A DNA stretch of 64,000 nucleotides, from contig OZ026604.1 in the NCBI GenBank assembly GCA_964020085.1, positions 29,951,618-30,015,617 of the forward strand. The letters are read 5' to 3'. This stretch comes from Micromussa lordhowensis. Its lineage: Eukaryota > Cnidaria > Anthozoa > Scleractinia > Lobophylliidae. This document shows, one piece after another, positions 23,801 through 34,784 of the stretch. The translations under genes and the position numbers were made by a program. Position 1 is the first letter of the stretch; each line of letters begins with the position of its first letter. The notes under the pieces are model-generated. The model made no database searches. It saw only the letters and a list, made by a program, of their open reading frames with translations, and was not told the DNA's origin.

Positions 23801-26800
23801 TGGGATTGCTATGGATCTTAAACCTTTCGAGCTAGCGAGCAGAAAACACTTTTTAAGACAGCTTTGGAGGTGTTGTTTGTCTGAGGAGTCTGGCACTAGA
23901 TGAATGATGTGACGTACGCCAGATAAATTCCCGCCCCTTGTCATCACAACCGAACCACCGGGCTGCTGTCCCAGTCTGCTGCATTCTTGAATCACTTGCT
24001 CTCCGCCAGCCCTAGCCACTGCTTTGCTTAGTTCCCCAGCCCTGTACAAGTTCATGTCCTTCCCAATGATGTTGACAATGGCGTCGGTTCTTTCTCTGGT
24101 AAGGTTACCTTGAACAACCTCTACTTTTTGCCACCACGTGACTTCGCTGGAGTTTGGGATAGTTCCTCCCAAGCGTACTTGCAAAGAGTTTATCTCCTGC
24201 TGAAATGCGGCGATCAGACTTTGATCTTGATCAAAGACAACAAAGCGAATGTCCTTCACGCAAGAATGCGGATTTCCACTGCAAAAGTTGATCACTTCGT
24301 CTAACATGATTCTTGAAGCCTCATTTGGAGGGAATTGTAAATTTCCAGTTCCAATCACAGGAAAAGCGATAGAGCTTCCTTTGAGCTCATCAACCTTGCT
24401 CAAAGACTTTCGTACGATGTTCCTCAATGTCTAAAAACCAAGCAAAATAAAGACTTTAATAGCAGGTACATTGTAATAAAAGTCCATCTGGAAAATAAAA
24501 CGGTGACATATGTCCGTCGGCAGTATAACTTGGCTAAAACCAATTACAAATAAGAATTATCAAGAAGTGTTAATAACAGATCTAGAGACGTTTCGGGTGT
24601 ATAAGGGTTAAACAGTGTGGAAAACAACCGAACGGCTGAACGGTTGCTTTTCACACTGAAGAAGGGTTATGCATCCGAGACGTATGTGTTATTAGACAAG
24701 TTTGACACTTCTTGAAAATTATTACTTGAAATATTAACTCAATCTTTTACTACCAAATGTCACGCATCACCTACCACTTTTTAGTCTATCTATTTATAAC
24801 CAAATTTATACTATTAGCCTTACGTACGGGAAAACACCGAACCAAGCTTATACTCGTTATAGTGGTCAATACGGGGAGGTTCCGCCCGAAAGGGTTACCT
24901 TTTTCAGGCTTCAGGTATATAAAAGGGTAGGGATTTCATAAGTTATGGTATATGAAAGGGTGGAAAAATCTGTCGTTTAGTTTTTTAAAGGACATTTGAC
25001 TCAAATATTTCGAACAAGCGCACCTTATGGCTGTATCCTTTCATTTATTAGGCACTGAATCCTCTGGGCCTCGCTATCAAGCGACGTTTTAAAAATAATG
25101 TAAGTAGCTAATAGAAGAATACTTACCGACGTTTTCAATGAGTTATGGTCAAGTCGCACGTTGTTGACAACTTGGGATAGTTATAGTTAATATAGGGAAA
25201 TGGCTAAGAAGCCCGCCTGGTAAATATCGAAGAAGCAAACAAACAGGCTAAGATTTCAGCTGGAAGGTCCTTGAGCAAGTACGTCTTTGTTTTATGCTCG
25301 ATGACTATCCATGACTTGCATGATCACAATGCTTCTATTGGTTAGTTGTATGAGCACACATAACCACCTTTTGTATTTTGCCAGGTTTTGTGCAAGGTCA
25401 GCTCCCAAAGTAGCTCACAAAAACATAAAACAAAGAACTTTTCCAGGTTTCATAACTATCTTTCCCTCTATTACCTATGGGCTAGTAGAATAACACAGCT
25501 TTTAACGTATACGAACCCCTTCTCCAACGCCTCCTTTCCACTCTGAACAACGTGTATGGATCACGTGTTGACATGGCAATTTGAATCCAGTGGAAACTCG
25601 AATCTCCCCGACCGCTGGCGTCATTGCTAGCATTCCTGGACCAGCGGAACGCATTACTGCATTGGCGCATGCTCCTTGGGAACTCACCACTGTATGAGTC
25701 TGTAAGTCACATGAGACAAAATTTGAAAAGATCAGTCACATTAGGGTTTTTGCTGGGTACCATAACATAAAGAACATAAAGAAAGTTTACAATTACCTGG
25801 TATCAACGTTTAGGTGAAATAAACAGGGCCCACATCGATGATATTTGGCTACACTTACCCGTTCTTGTGCAATGTTCCCAGTTTTCCATGAGATAGCGTG
25901 CCCTTGCGTTGTCACGGGAAATAAAGCCGCACTACTGGATGACAGGGAGGTGGACTCGACAACCTGGTCATCTTCGCTATCTCCAGAGTCTGACTCGGCA
26001 AATGCTGCCGTTGGTCGTTCTTGTTTGATCTTCGGGAAGATTTTCTCCACTTGAACTAGACATTTCTGATCTTTTTCGACTTTTTCCAGAAGATCGTCTG
26101 CCCTGCCGCTCGAAAAGAATGTGCGAAGACCTGGCTGTTTGAGTTTCATTTCTTTAGTCAACATCCCAGGAACGGGTGTATCTAGCGTCCGTCTCTTTTG
26201 TTCTGCTGTTAAATCGTCTTCCCGATATTTCCTTGAATACGTCCTTGCGTCTTTTGACGGGCAGGGAAGCTCTTCTGTCAGTTCCTCCGCGGCATTTTCC
26301 TTGAGGAAAGAGTTCAACCGTTTCACTGAACTAATGACATCTTTTGAGAAGCCACCGACCCATGATCTGCCAGTATCATCTCTCTGGATTACCACCTTGC
26401 CGTTTTGAACGATCTCGGCACAGATCTGATTCCATTCAGGCGTTGTTGTTAAAAGGAGGTCTCTCTCTTCAATTTTCACCATCGTTTCTGCGGTCAAACT
26501 GCTGATAAGATTGGCAGCCTTGTTTGCATGGTCAGCTGAAATGCCCAACACCTTAGCAGCTACGAAATGTGGGTTGGCCTCGTCAGTCTCCTCGAGTATA
26601 AACACAGCTTCTATCTGGTTTACCGCCATTTCGGCTTCTACAGCTTCCAATCCCTCAACTGTACTTAGCACCTCCAAGATACTTTTAGGCAGATGCAACT
26701 CATTTTCTGTTATTTTACTCTCTTGTATTTGGTATCGAATTTTAGCACATATTAACTCCTCCTGAGGTCCTTCAAGGTAGAGTTCTCTACTCTCGTTATC

Positions 26801-27691
26801 AAACTCCACCGTCAATTCCTTGAATTCATCTTTAAGAGTTTGTTCAAAGTTTATTTTTCTTAGCAATTTAATTCTTTCTTCTGAGATGCTCGTTACTTTT
26901 TCCACCCGATAGCTCTTTCTCCTCTCCAGACAGTACATTTCTACTAGTTTTTCCTGGAGTATTTTGTCGTAGAATTCCATCTTGGATTTCAGTGAAACGA
27001 TCCTCAAGTAGAACGCTGAATCATTGATGATGCTTCTCACGAGTGCTTCTTCTTGGCCACCGAGAACAGCAGACATCGAGCCCGCTTCCAGAGTGTTACT
27101 GATATCATCTCCTATTCGGACGTCCCACTTCACAAACTCGTCGAGAAACGACTGCACGATACCTATGCATAGAGACTGATTTGGTTTCTCATTGCACACG
27201 ATAGCAGCATGTCTACTTCCCGGAATCCAATCTATCACACCTCCTTCATCCTTCAACAAGGTCTTCAACTGATCCCGATGGGTTGATCCGTAGATAAACT
27301 CCATGATATCAATATCTACAGCCAAATGAACTTGCCGCTGTATTTCTTTCTGTGTTGACTTCTGGGTTACTTGCTTTCTGTCAAATTTGTCTTGAGCAGG
27401 GAAAGAACTCGGTAGATCTCCTGCGTTGCCGTTGAAGCCTTGAAGGAACTCGTGGAAAACTGACACTGCCAATGGGCGGCCATCCAAAACGTGTGGCTGC
27501 TCTTTCTGCCTCGCTAAGACCCTTTTCATATCTAAAAAGATTTAATTTAGGAAAATTAGGTTTTGGCCAGTATAAGTGAAAGTCGCACTATCTAATAGTT
27601 AACACGTCGGACTCTGGAACAACAGGTCTAGGCTCTAGCCTTGATCAGAGAACGCTATATAGGTTTTCGGCCTGGCCCGGGTTGTTCGAAA

Positions 27692-27728
<37 letters not shown>

Positions 27729-30700
27729 GTCGATAGCGGGGTTTGTTTTGTTAACGCTTATCAACTGGATAGCGATTTAGCCGGTGCATAGCGTTATCCA
27801 GCCTTCGAACAACCGGGATCAGAAGTTTAAATGGAGTAGCGGACCGTTTTAAGGGACGTTACTTAGTTATAGTTCTCTTCGCACCCTGAACCTCATGCAG
27901 AAGGCTGCAAACATTTTAAGGGAAATTTGATACAAATTAATATTCTGGGCGGGCAAAATCTCCGATGGCTAGGACCTATCCAAGGGGAGTAGGGACACTC
28001 TAAGTTTCTTCATCTAGAACCGGGGATAAGCCTGGGCTGAAAATTAAAGCCATATATAGGGTTGCGAAGATCAATAATGCTAGCTTTGAGGTGTGTCTCA
28101 AAGTGTAACTACAAGCGATACAGAATACTTCGTAATGTGTCGAATCAAGAGACGTATATCAATTTTAGCATTACCTGTGTTGTGTTTCGTTTGTAACCTG
28201 TGTTTGAGGGTTTAAAATTTACCAAAAACAGCCGGAAGAAGTCCTATTGTCGTAGATACGAATGTTAAGAGCGATAATCTGTTACTGTTCAAGAGCACAC
28301 TGCACGTTCACACTATAAACGTTCGTACGCAAGAGCAAGTTTACATCAGAGTTTCGTTATGAAATCGAAAATCAAAGTGGTATATTTTTCACACTTTACC
28401 TTTGGCATTTTTAAAAACAACAACAGCTTGCCCACTCGTGCTTGTGAAATGAACTTTTTTCACTGCACCGCCTTGACTGCGAGGACTCTCGAAGTACAAC
28501 CTCACAAGGTCGTGAGAAGCGCTAGGGGATAAACCGCTGACCAGTATACTTGTTGGGGCAGGTGTAGTCTCAATCGCAACTGTGTTTTTGTCCAATGTCC
28601 TTTTCTTACATTTCTCTTTCATCTTTGCAATATCTGTATCACAAGAAGAATATTATATGGTATCTATATGACTATTTTTTCATACACACTGGTTATATAT
28701 AAGGATGTGTTGCTAAGAAACGTCAGGGTCTAAATTACGCGGTGGCATGTGCATTCAAAATCTGCAACACGATAGTTCATGTGAAATCAGTCATTATGCT
28801 GTTTGATGTCTATTTGACTTTAACTACACAACGTAGTCGACGGATTACTCTCAAACCACACAGTTACGTCAAAATAGCTGGGTCTGATCTTGTATTTGAG
28901 AGGGAAAGTGACAGAGAGGGTCCAACAAGTTCTTCACATGGGTCGGTTAGGCAACTTTTAACAAAAGGGGACTTAGATAACATTCAAGCTAGTAAAATAA
29001 TCTCAACTGTTCTTACAAACCTTGTACTTGTGCTGAAATGGTAACCAAGGCGTTTCCTTGCTTCATCATGGTGATGTCTTTGACCTCTCCACCACTTAAC
29101 ACCTCAATAAAGTTGAGCAATCCGTCTTCTGTAGTCATCTCGCTCAGTCCACTGACCATGAGAACATTTTCTTTCAATGCAGTCTTTGCACATGACTGAG
29201 TCTCAAGATTTCCAGTCTTTCTACTTCTGCTGTTTCTGTTCCTGTCCTCGTTGAATGCTCCTTTTGATGTTTTAAAATCGCCTCGACCATTTCCTTCATC
29301 CTTAAGTGGTAAGGATGGTCCCGGTAATGGAACAAATGACTGAGGGTTGTTTGCAGAAAATCGGTCAAAGTTGATGCTCTCTATTTGTGATTTCTTGGCG
29401 CTGCCCGCAAGAATGTCAGGGTAATATAAGTAGTTGTCATCCTCAAACCCTTCGACGCAGTAGTCTTCATCTTCCTCCTCCTCCTCTTCTAATTCTTCAT
29501 CTTCATCTTCTTCTTCTTCTTCTTCTTCTTCTTCTTCTTCTTCTTCTTCTTCTTCTTCTTCTTCTTCTTCCTCTTCCTCTTCCTCTTTCTCTTTCTGTTC
29601 CTCTTCTTCTTCATCATCATCGTCTTCTTCTTCTTCTTCTTCGTCATTCCGGCAATTTATTACTTTTCCGTGATCTTTCCAGTAATTAAAGTAGTAACCG
29701 TAACTATCGCCACCGTCATTTGCATCCACTCTTTCTTTAAAGGAATGCTTGACACCATCACCACTTGCGTAATCCCCTTCATTGTTCTCTAAAGCTATCA
29801 GGCTATAATCGTCATCAGAGAAACTGATATCAGTTACATAAAAAGCTTCATCGCTCGTGACATCAGCAGGGTAGGCAGCTCTAAAATCTCCATTTGGATG
29901 TCTACTATCGACAAGTCCACTGCCGTTGTCAATTCCGTCAAAATAATCTTGACCATCAGTATACCAAATACTACCACTACCACTGTCATCTCCACCACTG
30001 TCACAATTATCTTCATAACCAAATTCGATCCCACCACTCACATTACCACCGTGTCCAAATGCGCCTTTATCATCAGCAGCTCCAGTGCTACTACTCCCAA
30101 GACCACCACGGTCACAAGTATTGCTATGATCCGCAAATCCATCACTACAACTGGCACAGCGAACAAGGTCATAAACATCTTTATCATTATTATAACCAAT
30201 GGTACTACTAGCATGGCCAACGTGGGCACAAACAACCTTGCTATCAGCAAGCTCAATGCTTCCCATGGCATAGAAAGCACAGTCAAAACGAGCTTTGCCA
30301 TTTCCAGATCTAGTATTACCTTTATCATTGTTAACTCGATCACAAGTCGTTTTACCATCAGCAGGTCCAATGCCACTGTTGTCACGGTCAACTCGGTCAC
30401 AAGACGTTTTACCATCAGCAGGTCCAATGCCACTGTTGTCACGGTCAACTCGGTCACAAGTCTTTCTCCCATCAGCAGGTCCAATGCCACTTTCATCACG
30501 GTCAACTCGGCCATAAGTCGTTTTCCCATCAGCAGGTCCAATCCCAATTTTGTCATGGTCAACTCGGTCACAAGTCGTTTTACCATCAGTAGGTCCAATG
30601 CCACTTATGTCATGGCCAACTTGGTCACAAGTCTTTCTACCATCAGCAGGTCCAATGCCACTTTCATCACGGTCAACTCGGCCATAAGTCGTTTTCCCAT

Positions 30701-33700
30701 CAGCAGGTCCAATCCCAATTTTGTCATGGCCAACTTGGTCACAAGTCGTTTTACCATCAGCAGGTCCAATGCCACTTATGTCATGGCCAACTTGGTCACA
30801 AGTCTTTCTCCCATCAGCAGGTCCAATGCCACTTTCATCACGGTCAACTCGGTCATAAGTCGTTTTACCATCAGCAGGTCCAATGCCACTTATGTCATGG
30901 TCAACTCGGTCACAAGTCTTTCTCCCATCAGCAGGTCCAATGCCACTTTCATCACGGTCAACTTGGTCATAAGTCGTTTTACCATCAGCAGGTCCAATGC
31001 CACTTATGTCATGGTCAACTCGGTCACAAGTCTTTCTCCCATCAGCAGGTCCAATGCCACTTTCATCACGGTCAACTCGGCCATAAGTCGTTTTACCATC
31101 AGCAGGTCCAATGCCACTTATGTCATGGCCAACTTGGTCACAAGTCTTTCTACCATCAGTAGGTCCAATGCCACTTTTGTCATGGCCAACTTGGTCACAA
31201 GTCTTTCTACCATCAGCAGGTCCAATGCCACTTTTGTCATGGCCAACTTGGTCACAAGTCTTTCTACCATCAGCAGGTCCAATGCCACTTTTGTCATGGC
31301 CAACTTGGTCACAAGTCTTTCTACCATCAGTAGGTCCAATGCCACTTTTGTCATGGCCAACTTGGTCACAAGTCTTTCTACCATCAGCAGGTCCAATGCC
31401 ACTTTTGTCATGGCCAACTTGGTCACAAGTCGTTTTACCATCAGCAGGTCCAATGCCACTTATGTCATGGCCAACTTGGTCACAAGTCTTTCTACCATCA
31501 GCAGGTCCAATGCCACCTTTGTCATGGCCAACTTGATCACAAGTCGTTTTACCATCAGTAGGTACAATGCCATTTTTGTCATGGCCAACTCGGTCACAAG
31601 TCTTTCTAACATCAGTAGGTACAATGCCACTTTTGTCATGGCCAACTTGGTCACAAGTCTTTCTACCATCAGTAGGTCCAATGCCACTTTTGTCATGGCC
31701 AACTTGGTCACAAGTCTTTCTACCATCAGCAGGTCCAATGCCACTTTTGTCATGGCCAACTTGGTCACAAGTCTTTCTACCATCAGCAGGTCCAATGCCA
31801 CTTTTGTCATGGCCAACTTGGTCACAAGTCTTTCTACCATCAGCAGGTCCAATGCCACCTTTGTCATGGCCAACTTGATCACAAGTCGTTTTACCATCAG
31901 TAGGTACAATGCCATTTTTGTCATGGCCAACTCGGTCACAAGTCGTTTTACCATCAGTAGGTACAATGCCACTTTTGTCATGGCCAACTCCGTCACAAGT
32001 CTTTCTTCCATCAGTAGGTACAATGCCACTTTTGTCATGGCCAACTTGGTCACAAGTCTTTCTACCATCAGCAGATCCAATGCCACTTTTGTCTATGTCA
32101 ACTTGATCCCAACTCTTTCCACCATTAGCAGGTGCAAAGCCACTTTTATCATGGTCCACTCGGTCAAAAGCCTTTCTACCATCAGCAGGTTCAAGCCTAC
32201 AACTGACATTGCCACCACGGTCACTATTAACAAGTCCGATTCTGCCATTACCATCGCCTCCTTGGTCAGAAGTTCTTTTCCCATCAGCAGGTACAATGTT
32301 AGTACTGCCGCGGCTAATACGGTTACATGTCACTGGGCTATTTACAGGTCCAATTGCACCATCGATTCGATCAGCGGCGTACTTAGATTCTGCTGGGTTT
32401 CTAGGGAAAGAAACGATTACTTCGCTTTCTGTAATGATATCTCCCTTGTCATCATCCATAACATTCTCGGTAATTGCATTGGAGGCGCCTACATTGTCCA
32501 CTTCCAGCCTTTTAGTCGCAGAACATCTGACACTATTTATGACTTCATGAACTTGGGCACCGTCGTGCGACACGTCCTTTTCCAATTTCCTGCCGATGTC
32601 TACTTCCACACCATCTTGATTCTTACTTGGCTGACAAGAGTTTAAATTCGTCTCTTTTTTGTCCAACGGGGTGTTACATTTTTGCCCTTGGATAACTTTA
32701 CCTGCAAAGATAAGACCACCGAGTAAATTACCTTTTGCTATCCTTCCTTTATTTGAAAGTTTGTCCCTTCTTGAATTCATGCTATTTTGTGTAATTCACA
32801 CGTTGAAGTTTACTCGGTTTACTTAGGTAAATAACTCCATACAACTAAGCTCCCCATCCAACGCACGTTCAAAGTGCACTCAAATTCATTTTTGTATCTT
32901 TTTTCTGAATAGACTTACAGCCAGAACTGTTTTATTTCACTGATAAGTGTCTATTTAGAACTGCTTCGTTACTAGGGTACAATTCATAAACAAAGGCAAG
33001 CTTTCCCTGGCAAGCGCATCCTTTCATCCCTTAAATGTTTAACGCTAGATTAGAAATGCGCTTACCTTCATTATTAGGTAATGAATGGTAACCATTTCCA
33101 CTACTGCATGAAAACGGAAAACAACAAAACATTAGCATATCAATGTGCAATGGCCGGCAAGGCGAATCGTTCACGAGCCCATGCCAATCAAAATCAATTG
33201 AATGATTCAGTAGAACGTTTCCCAAACTCGAAAGTAGTATTATTATTCATTTGATTATCGAAGTTATCGACGTGTCTAATCAAACCCAAAGTACAAACTT
33301 TCTCGCCGAATGTTCATGAATTCGTTTTCGATATCGTCCGAGTTGAGGCCCCTTAAAGTGAGAACTAATTATGTAAAACAGCAGCACGATGCTGCCTAGC
33401 CTTGTATTTTTTAAGGAGCCTATATTTACCTAAGTTACATGATTGTATGAAGACATGATTGATCATATATTCACTTGCATTACATGATTGTATTTAGAAA
33501 CTTGAGGCCAGCATCGAAATATTAGTCACTTATCAAAAATTATCGATGGCCATGAGTTTCGCCTTACGTATCAGGTCATAATCCATTTCCGGCTTCTATG
33601 ACTTTCGAAGAACCGAGCTGTACAATCATGTTACTGATGTTAGGCGTTTTGCGGATTGTTTTGTTCGGTTGTGTGAAGGTTTGCTCTCTGTGATGTCCCT

Positions 33701-34524
33701 CGTTAAGATTATAAAGTTGCATGTTTACAGTGCGACTACTATAACCAAGGCCACCCGACAAAATTTTCTACAAATTTAACGAGTGAAAATCGTGGAGGTT
33801 AACAATAGTTTTCTAACAAATTATCCAAAATGACCACAATCTGTTGCCTTTGAGATGTACAGCTTGATTACAAAGTTAATTTGTTGGAAAACTATTGTTA
33901 ACCTCCTCGATTTTTATTTGATAAATTTGTGGAACTTTTTGTCGGGTGGCCTTGGTTGGAGTAGTCACACTGTAATTGTTTTGTATTTTAATACTGAATT
34001 TTTGTAGATTAATCAGACCCCGAATATTCATTGAAGGAGAACAATTTCCCTGTGCATGAATTAACGAGGCTTGTGAAAGGTTTAGGTGCTGCGTGCTGTT
34101 CCGAGGCTAAAACATTAAAACCAAACTTTTTTCATCTCCCTGATGACGAGGGCTGTGAAGAGTGAATTGAGTGTTAGCTAAAATCTTCCGGCCATACAAG
34201 CGGCCGACAGGATATTGTAAACATCGCCATAATGCTCGGAATTTGCATCACTGTGCTCTACATCACTAGCCAACTACGATACTTTAATTAACTACAAGTT
34301 CACTGAGTTTACAAACGATTACTACTGTTTTAATCGATATCCTGTATCGTACATATAAAGCATATAAAATACAGAACTGAAACAAAATTTAGATTTTGCC
34401 GTTTGTCCTAATCGTAGTATTAAAACCCCTAAATCAAATCCCCTATAACTGACGCAGCTTCGTAGTTCAACGGAATAAGGATAAACCAGTAAAATAATCG
34501 ACCTTACCTGCTGTTAGCTCCCAT
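20161..34524 (-). CDS. PARP14-like macro-PARP gene B, complete (2636 aa)
   Basis: Nine exons, 34524-34508, 33103-33066, 32701-29021, 28633-28400, 27531-25859, 25699-25517, 24430-22954, 21578-21249 and 20438-20161, total 7911 nt with all phases compatible. Protein order: short start MGANSS, about 32 copies of a 19-residue repeat (about 195-815), a poly-Glu region (about 1035-1095), RRM1 (about 1195-1245), RRM2 (to 1323), KH-like block (to 1881), a shortened macro 1, macro 2, a KH-like segment, WWE and PARP catalytic domain (to 2636). The family binds RNA and ADP-ribose and transfers mono-ADP-ribose to proteins; in vertebrates it is interferon-linked. Weak points are the GGG|gttcgt donor at 25517 and the tiny first two exons, which rest on phase and splice sites. 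Confidence 0.87.
20745..21086 (+). mobile_element. SINE in gene B intron
   Basis: Starts with a tRNA-like B-box head (ggtcgcaggttcaaacccc) followed by a body with gagtctttaaataactgagg and gacgtaaaagaacccacaca. From memory this body is a frequent anthozoan SINE. The tRNA head is 5'-truncated. It ends in a taatgtaaatgtatgtatta tail. Confidence 0.7.
21249..21578 (-). CDS. Gene B exon: N-terminal part of PARP catalytic domain
   Basis: Acceptor gctttgtag and donor CACG|gtaagc. Contains ISLPAHWTAMP, ERIQNPLLYQAYQLRKQKM and ERQLFHGTASGNV, the last with the triad histidine. It is closely similar to the first exon of gene C, including MDKDNGGNNERQLFHGT. Confidence 0.88.
22207..22550. repeat. Palindromic element aacaattattcc...gaataattgttt, copy 1
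   Basis: A hairpin (22207-22325) with arms aacaattattccatgagcg and cgcgaatggaataattgttt and core gaggcccgtagggccgag. A tail to about 22550 (ggctggtaaccgagatctag) is shared with the copy at 54180-54475. It lies in the gene B intron before the catalytic domain. Confidence 0.8.
22954..24430 (-). CDS. Gene B exon: end of macro 1, macro 2, KH-like segment and WWE
   Basis: A 1477-nt exon with acceptor gtttttag and donor GAAG|gtaag. It opens with the C-terminal half of macro 1 (SSIAFPVIGTGNLQFPP). A complete macro 2 follows (VEVVQGNLTRERTDAIVNI, GGNLSGVRHIIHLVP, SIAIPAIGTGAYHL). Then come a basic linker (KKVLGKRKKKKQ) and a KH-like segment, and a WWE domain, which in this family binds ADP-ribose chains (HVEWCYVLHGKTRRFSS, AKIEEAYSKQ). 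Macro 2 lacks the usual NAAN motif (NIIGKDMN). Confidence 0.88.
24558..24718. repeat. Hairpin element in gene B intron
   Basis: Outer arms caagaagtgttaataacaga and the diverged complement tgttattagacaagtttgac, inner arms cagtgtggaaaacaaccg and cggttgcttttcacactg. Confidence 0.65.
25517..25699 (-). CDS. Gene B exon: shortened N-terminal half of macro domain 1
   Basis: Acceptor gtgacttacag and 61 codons, phase 0. It reads THTVVSSQGACANAVMRSAG, then a strand ending HVIHTRCSEWKGGVGEG that joins TLRNIVRKSL of the next exon just as the gene A junction does. Compared with gene A, about ten residues of the glycine loop (GSNLNLSIGAI) are missing. The donor is GGG|gttcgt, which is weak. The exon may be functional but degenerate. 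Confidence 0.65.
25859..27531 (-). CDS. Gene B exon: KH-like block
   Basis: A 1673-nt exon with acceptor atctttttag and donor CGG|gtaagt. It is collinear with the 2096-3771 exon of gene A: HLAVDIDIMEFIYG near the start, KH-like repeats, an acidic stretch (ESDSGDSEDDQ) and the end GHAISWKTGNIAQER. Sequence identity with gene A is low by eye, so the duplication is old or fast-evolving. Confidence 0.86.
27674..27818. repeat. Palindromic MITE-like element, copy 2
   Basis: Same family as 15745-15891: arms ggcccgggttgttcgaaagg and ccttcgaacaaccggg, internal ggataacgctatccacc. Located in the gene B intron between RRM2 and the KH-like block. Confidence 0.85.
28400..28633 (-). CDS. Gene B exon: RRM2
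   Basis: Acceptor cttgtgatacag and donor AAAG|gtaaag. It has a basic start (MKEKCKKRTLDKN) and then TSILVSGLSPSASHDLVRLY and GQAVVVFKNAKG, the two RNP strands of an RRM. Boundaries and phases equal those of the gene A exon 4695-4444. Confidence 0.83.
29021..32701 (-). CDS. Gene B large exon: 19-residue repeats, acidic region, RRM1
   Basis: A 3681-nt exon between acceptor tatctttgcag and donor CAAG|gtttgt. From N to C it holds a polar region, about 32 copies of a 19-residue repeat (IGPADGRKTCDQVGHDKSG type), a Gly/Asp-rich stretch, a poly-Glu region, and an RRM (KENVLMVSGLSEMTTEDGLL to ALVTISAQVQ). It is expected to be disordered apart from the RRM. An ATG at 32780 is in frame and could serve an alternative transcript, but the splice phase links this exon to 33103-33066. 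Confidence 0.83.
29480..29650. repeat. CTT/CTC microsatellite encoding a poly-Glu run
   Basis: Long uninterrupted ttcttcttc plus ctcctcttc variants on the plus strand, GAA/GAG on the coding strand. They encode more than 25 consecutive Glu inside a longer Glu/Asp stretch. Replication slippage would change its length in frame. Confidence 0.9.
30330..32200 (-). repeat. 57-bp coding tandem repeat, about 32 copies
   Basis: Unit of 57 bp encoding 19 residues (IGPADGRKTCDQVGHDKSG and variants with VPTDGKTT, YGRVDRDE or DRVDHDI). Copies are very similar, so expansion is recent. A block with the order VRKTCDR, NGIVPTDG, GGIGPADG recurs at about 31550-31640 and 31900-32000, showing multi-unit duplication. 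Because the unit is a multiple of three, all frames on both strands stay open. Confidence 0.92.
33066..33103 (-). CDS. Gene B small second exon
   Basis: 38 nt between acceptor ttcatgcag and donor GAAG|gtaag. It encodes SGNGYHSLPNNE. Its first base completes the Ser codon of exon 1 and its last base completes the Gly codon of the large exon. The phase fit at both ends is the main support. Confidence 0.6.
33745..33965. repeat. Inverted-repeat element in gene B first intron
   Basis: Arms of about 80 bp: accaaggccacccgacaaaa with its complement ttttgtcgggtggccttggt, and ggaggttaacaatagttttc with gaaaactattgttaacctcc. Confidence 0.82.
34508..34524 (-). CDS. Gene B first coding exon (start codon)
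   Basis: 17 nt from ATG to donor AG|gtaagg, encoding MGANS plus two bases. It joins in phase to the second exon. It is very short and was chosen because start codon, donor and phase agree and an ISRE-like site sits just upstream. Confidence 0.55.
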
Positions 34525-34608
34525 GAAACTGAACAAAAGCAGCAAAGGTATAGAACCGTTGTTCACTCGTTTCTTGCTACACTTCCGCAGCCTGTATGAT
34601 GACGGTCT

Positions 34609-34620
34609 AGTTTCGCTTTC
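34609..34620 (-). promoter_or_regulatory. ISRE / IRF-type element upstream of gene B
   Basis: The minus strand reads GAAAGCGAAACT, a full match to the vertebrate ISRE consensus GAAANNGAAACT bound by IRF/STAT complexes. It lies 85 bp upstream of the proposed gene B start codon. Vertebrate PARP14 is interferon-inducible, and cnidarians encode IRF-like factors, so function is plausible but inferred. Confidence 0.5.
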
Positions 34621-34784
34621 GTAACCCACTCCGCCGGGGAAAGTCTCATCTTTATTTCTTGAGCCCCTACTAGGGGAGGGAGAGTCCCAGCTATCGAGAA
34701 TTTAATCGAATTTAAAGCAAATATTGGAAGAAAGTCGTTCGTTACGCTTTCATTTCATAATATATTATGCTGTCATCGGTTGAA

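Noticed and set aside
30330..32200. Possible CRISPR-like array
   Set aside because: Units are contiguous 57-bp copies without variable spacers and lie in a eukaryotic coding exon.
29898..32645. A 915-codon open frame on the plus strand
   Set aside because: It is the antisense of the 57-bp coding repeat. The unit is a multiple of three without stops in this frame, so the frame stays open by construction. The minus strand has the splice sites and RRM.
32702..32780. ATG at 32780 as the start of gene B
   Set aside because: The in-frame extension crosses tatctttgcag, a good acceptor, and phases link the large exon to two upstream mini-exons. An alternative transcript cannot be excluded.
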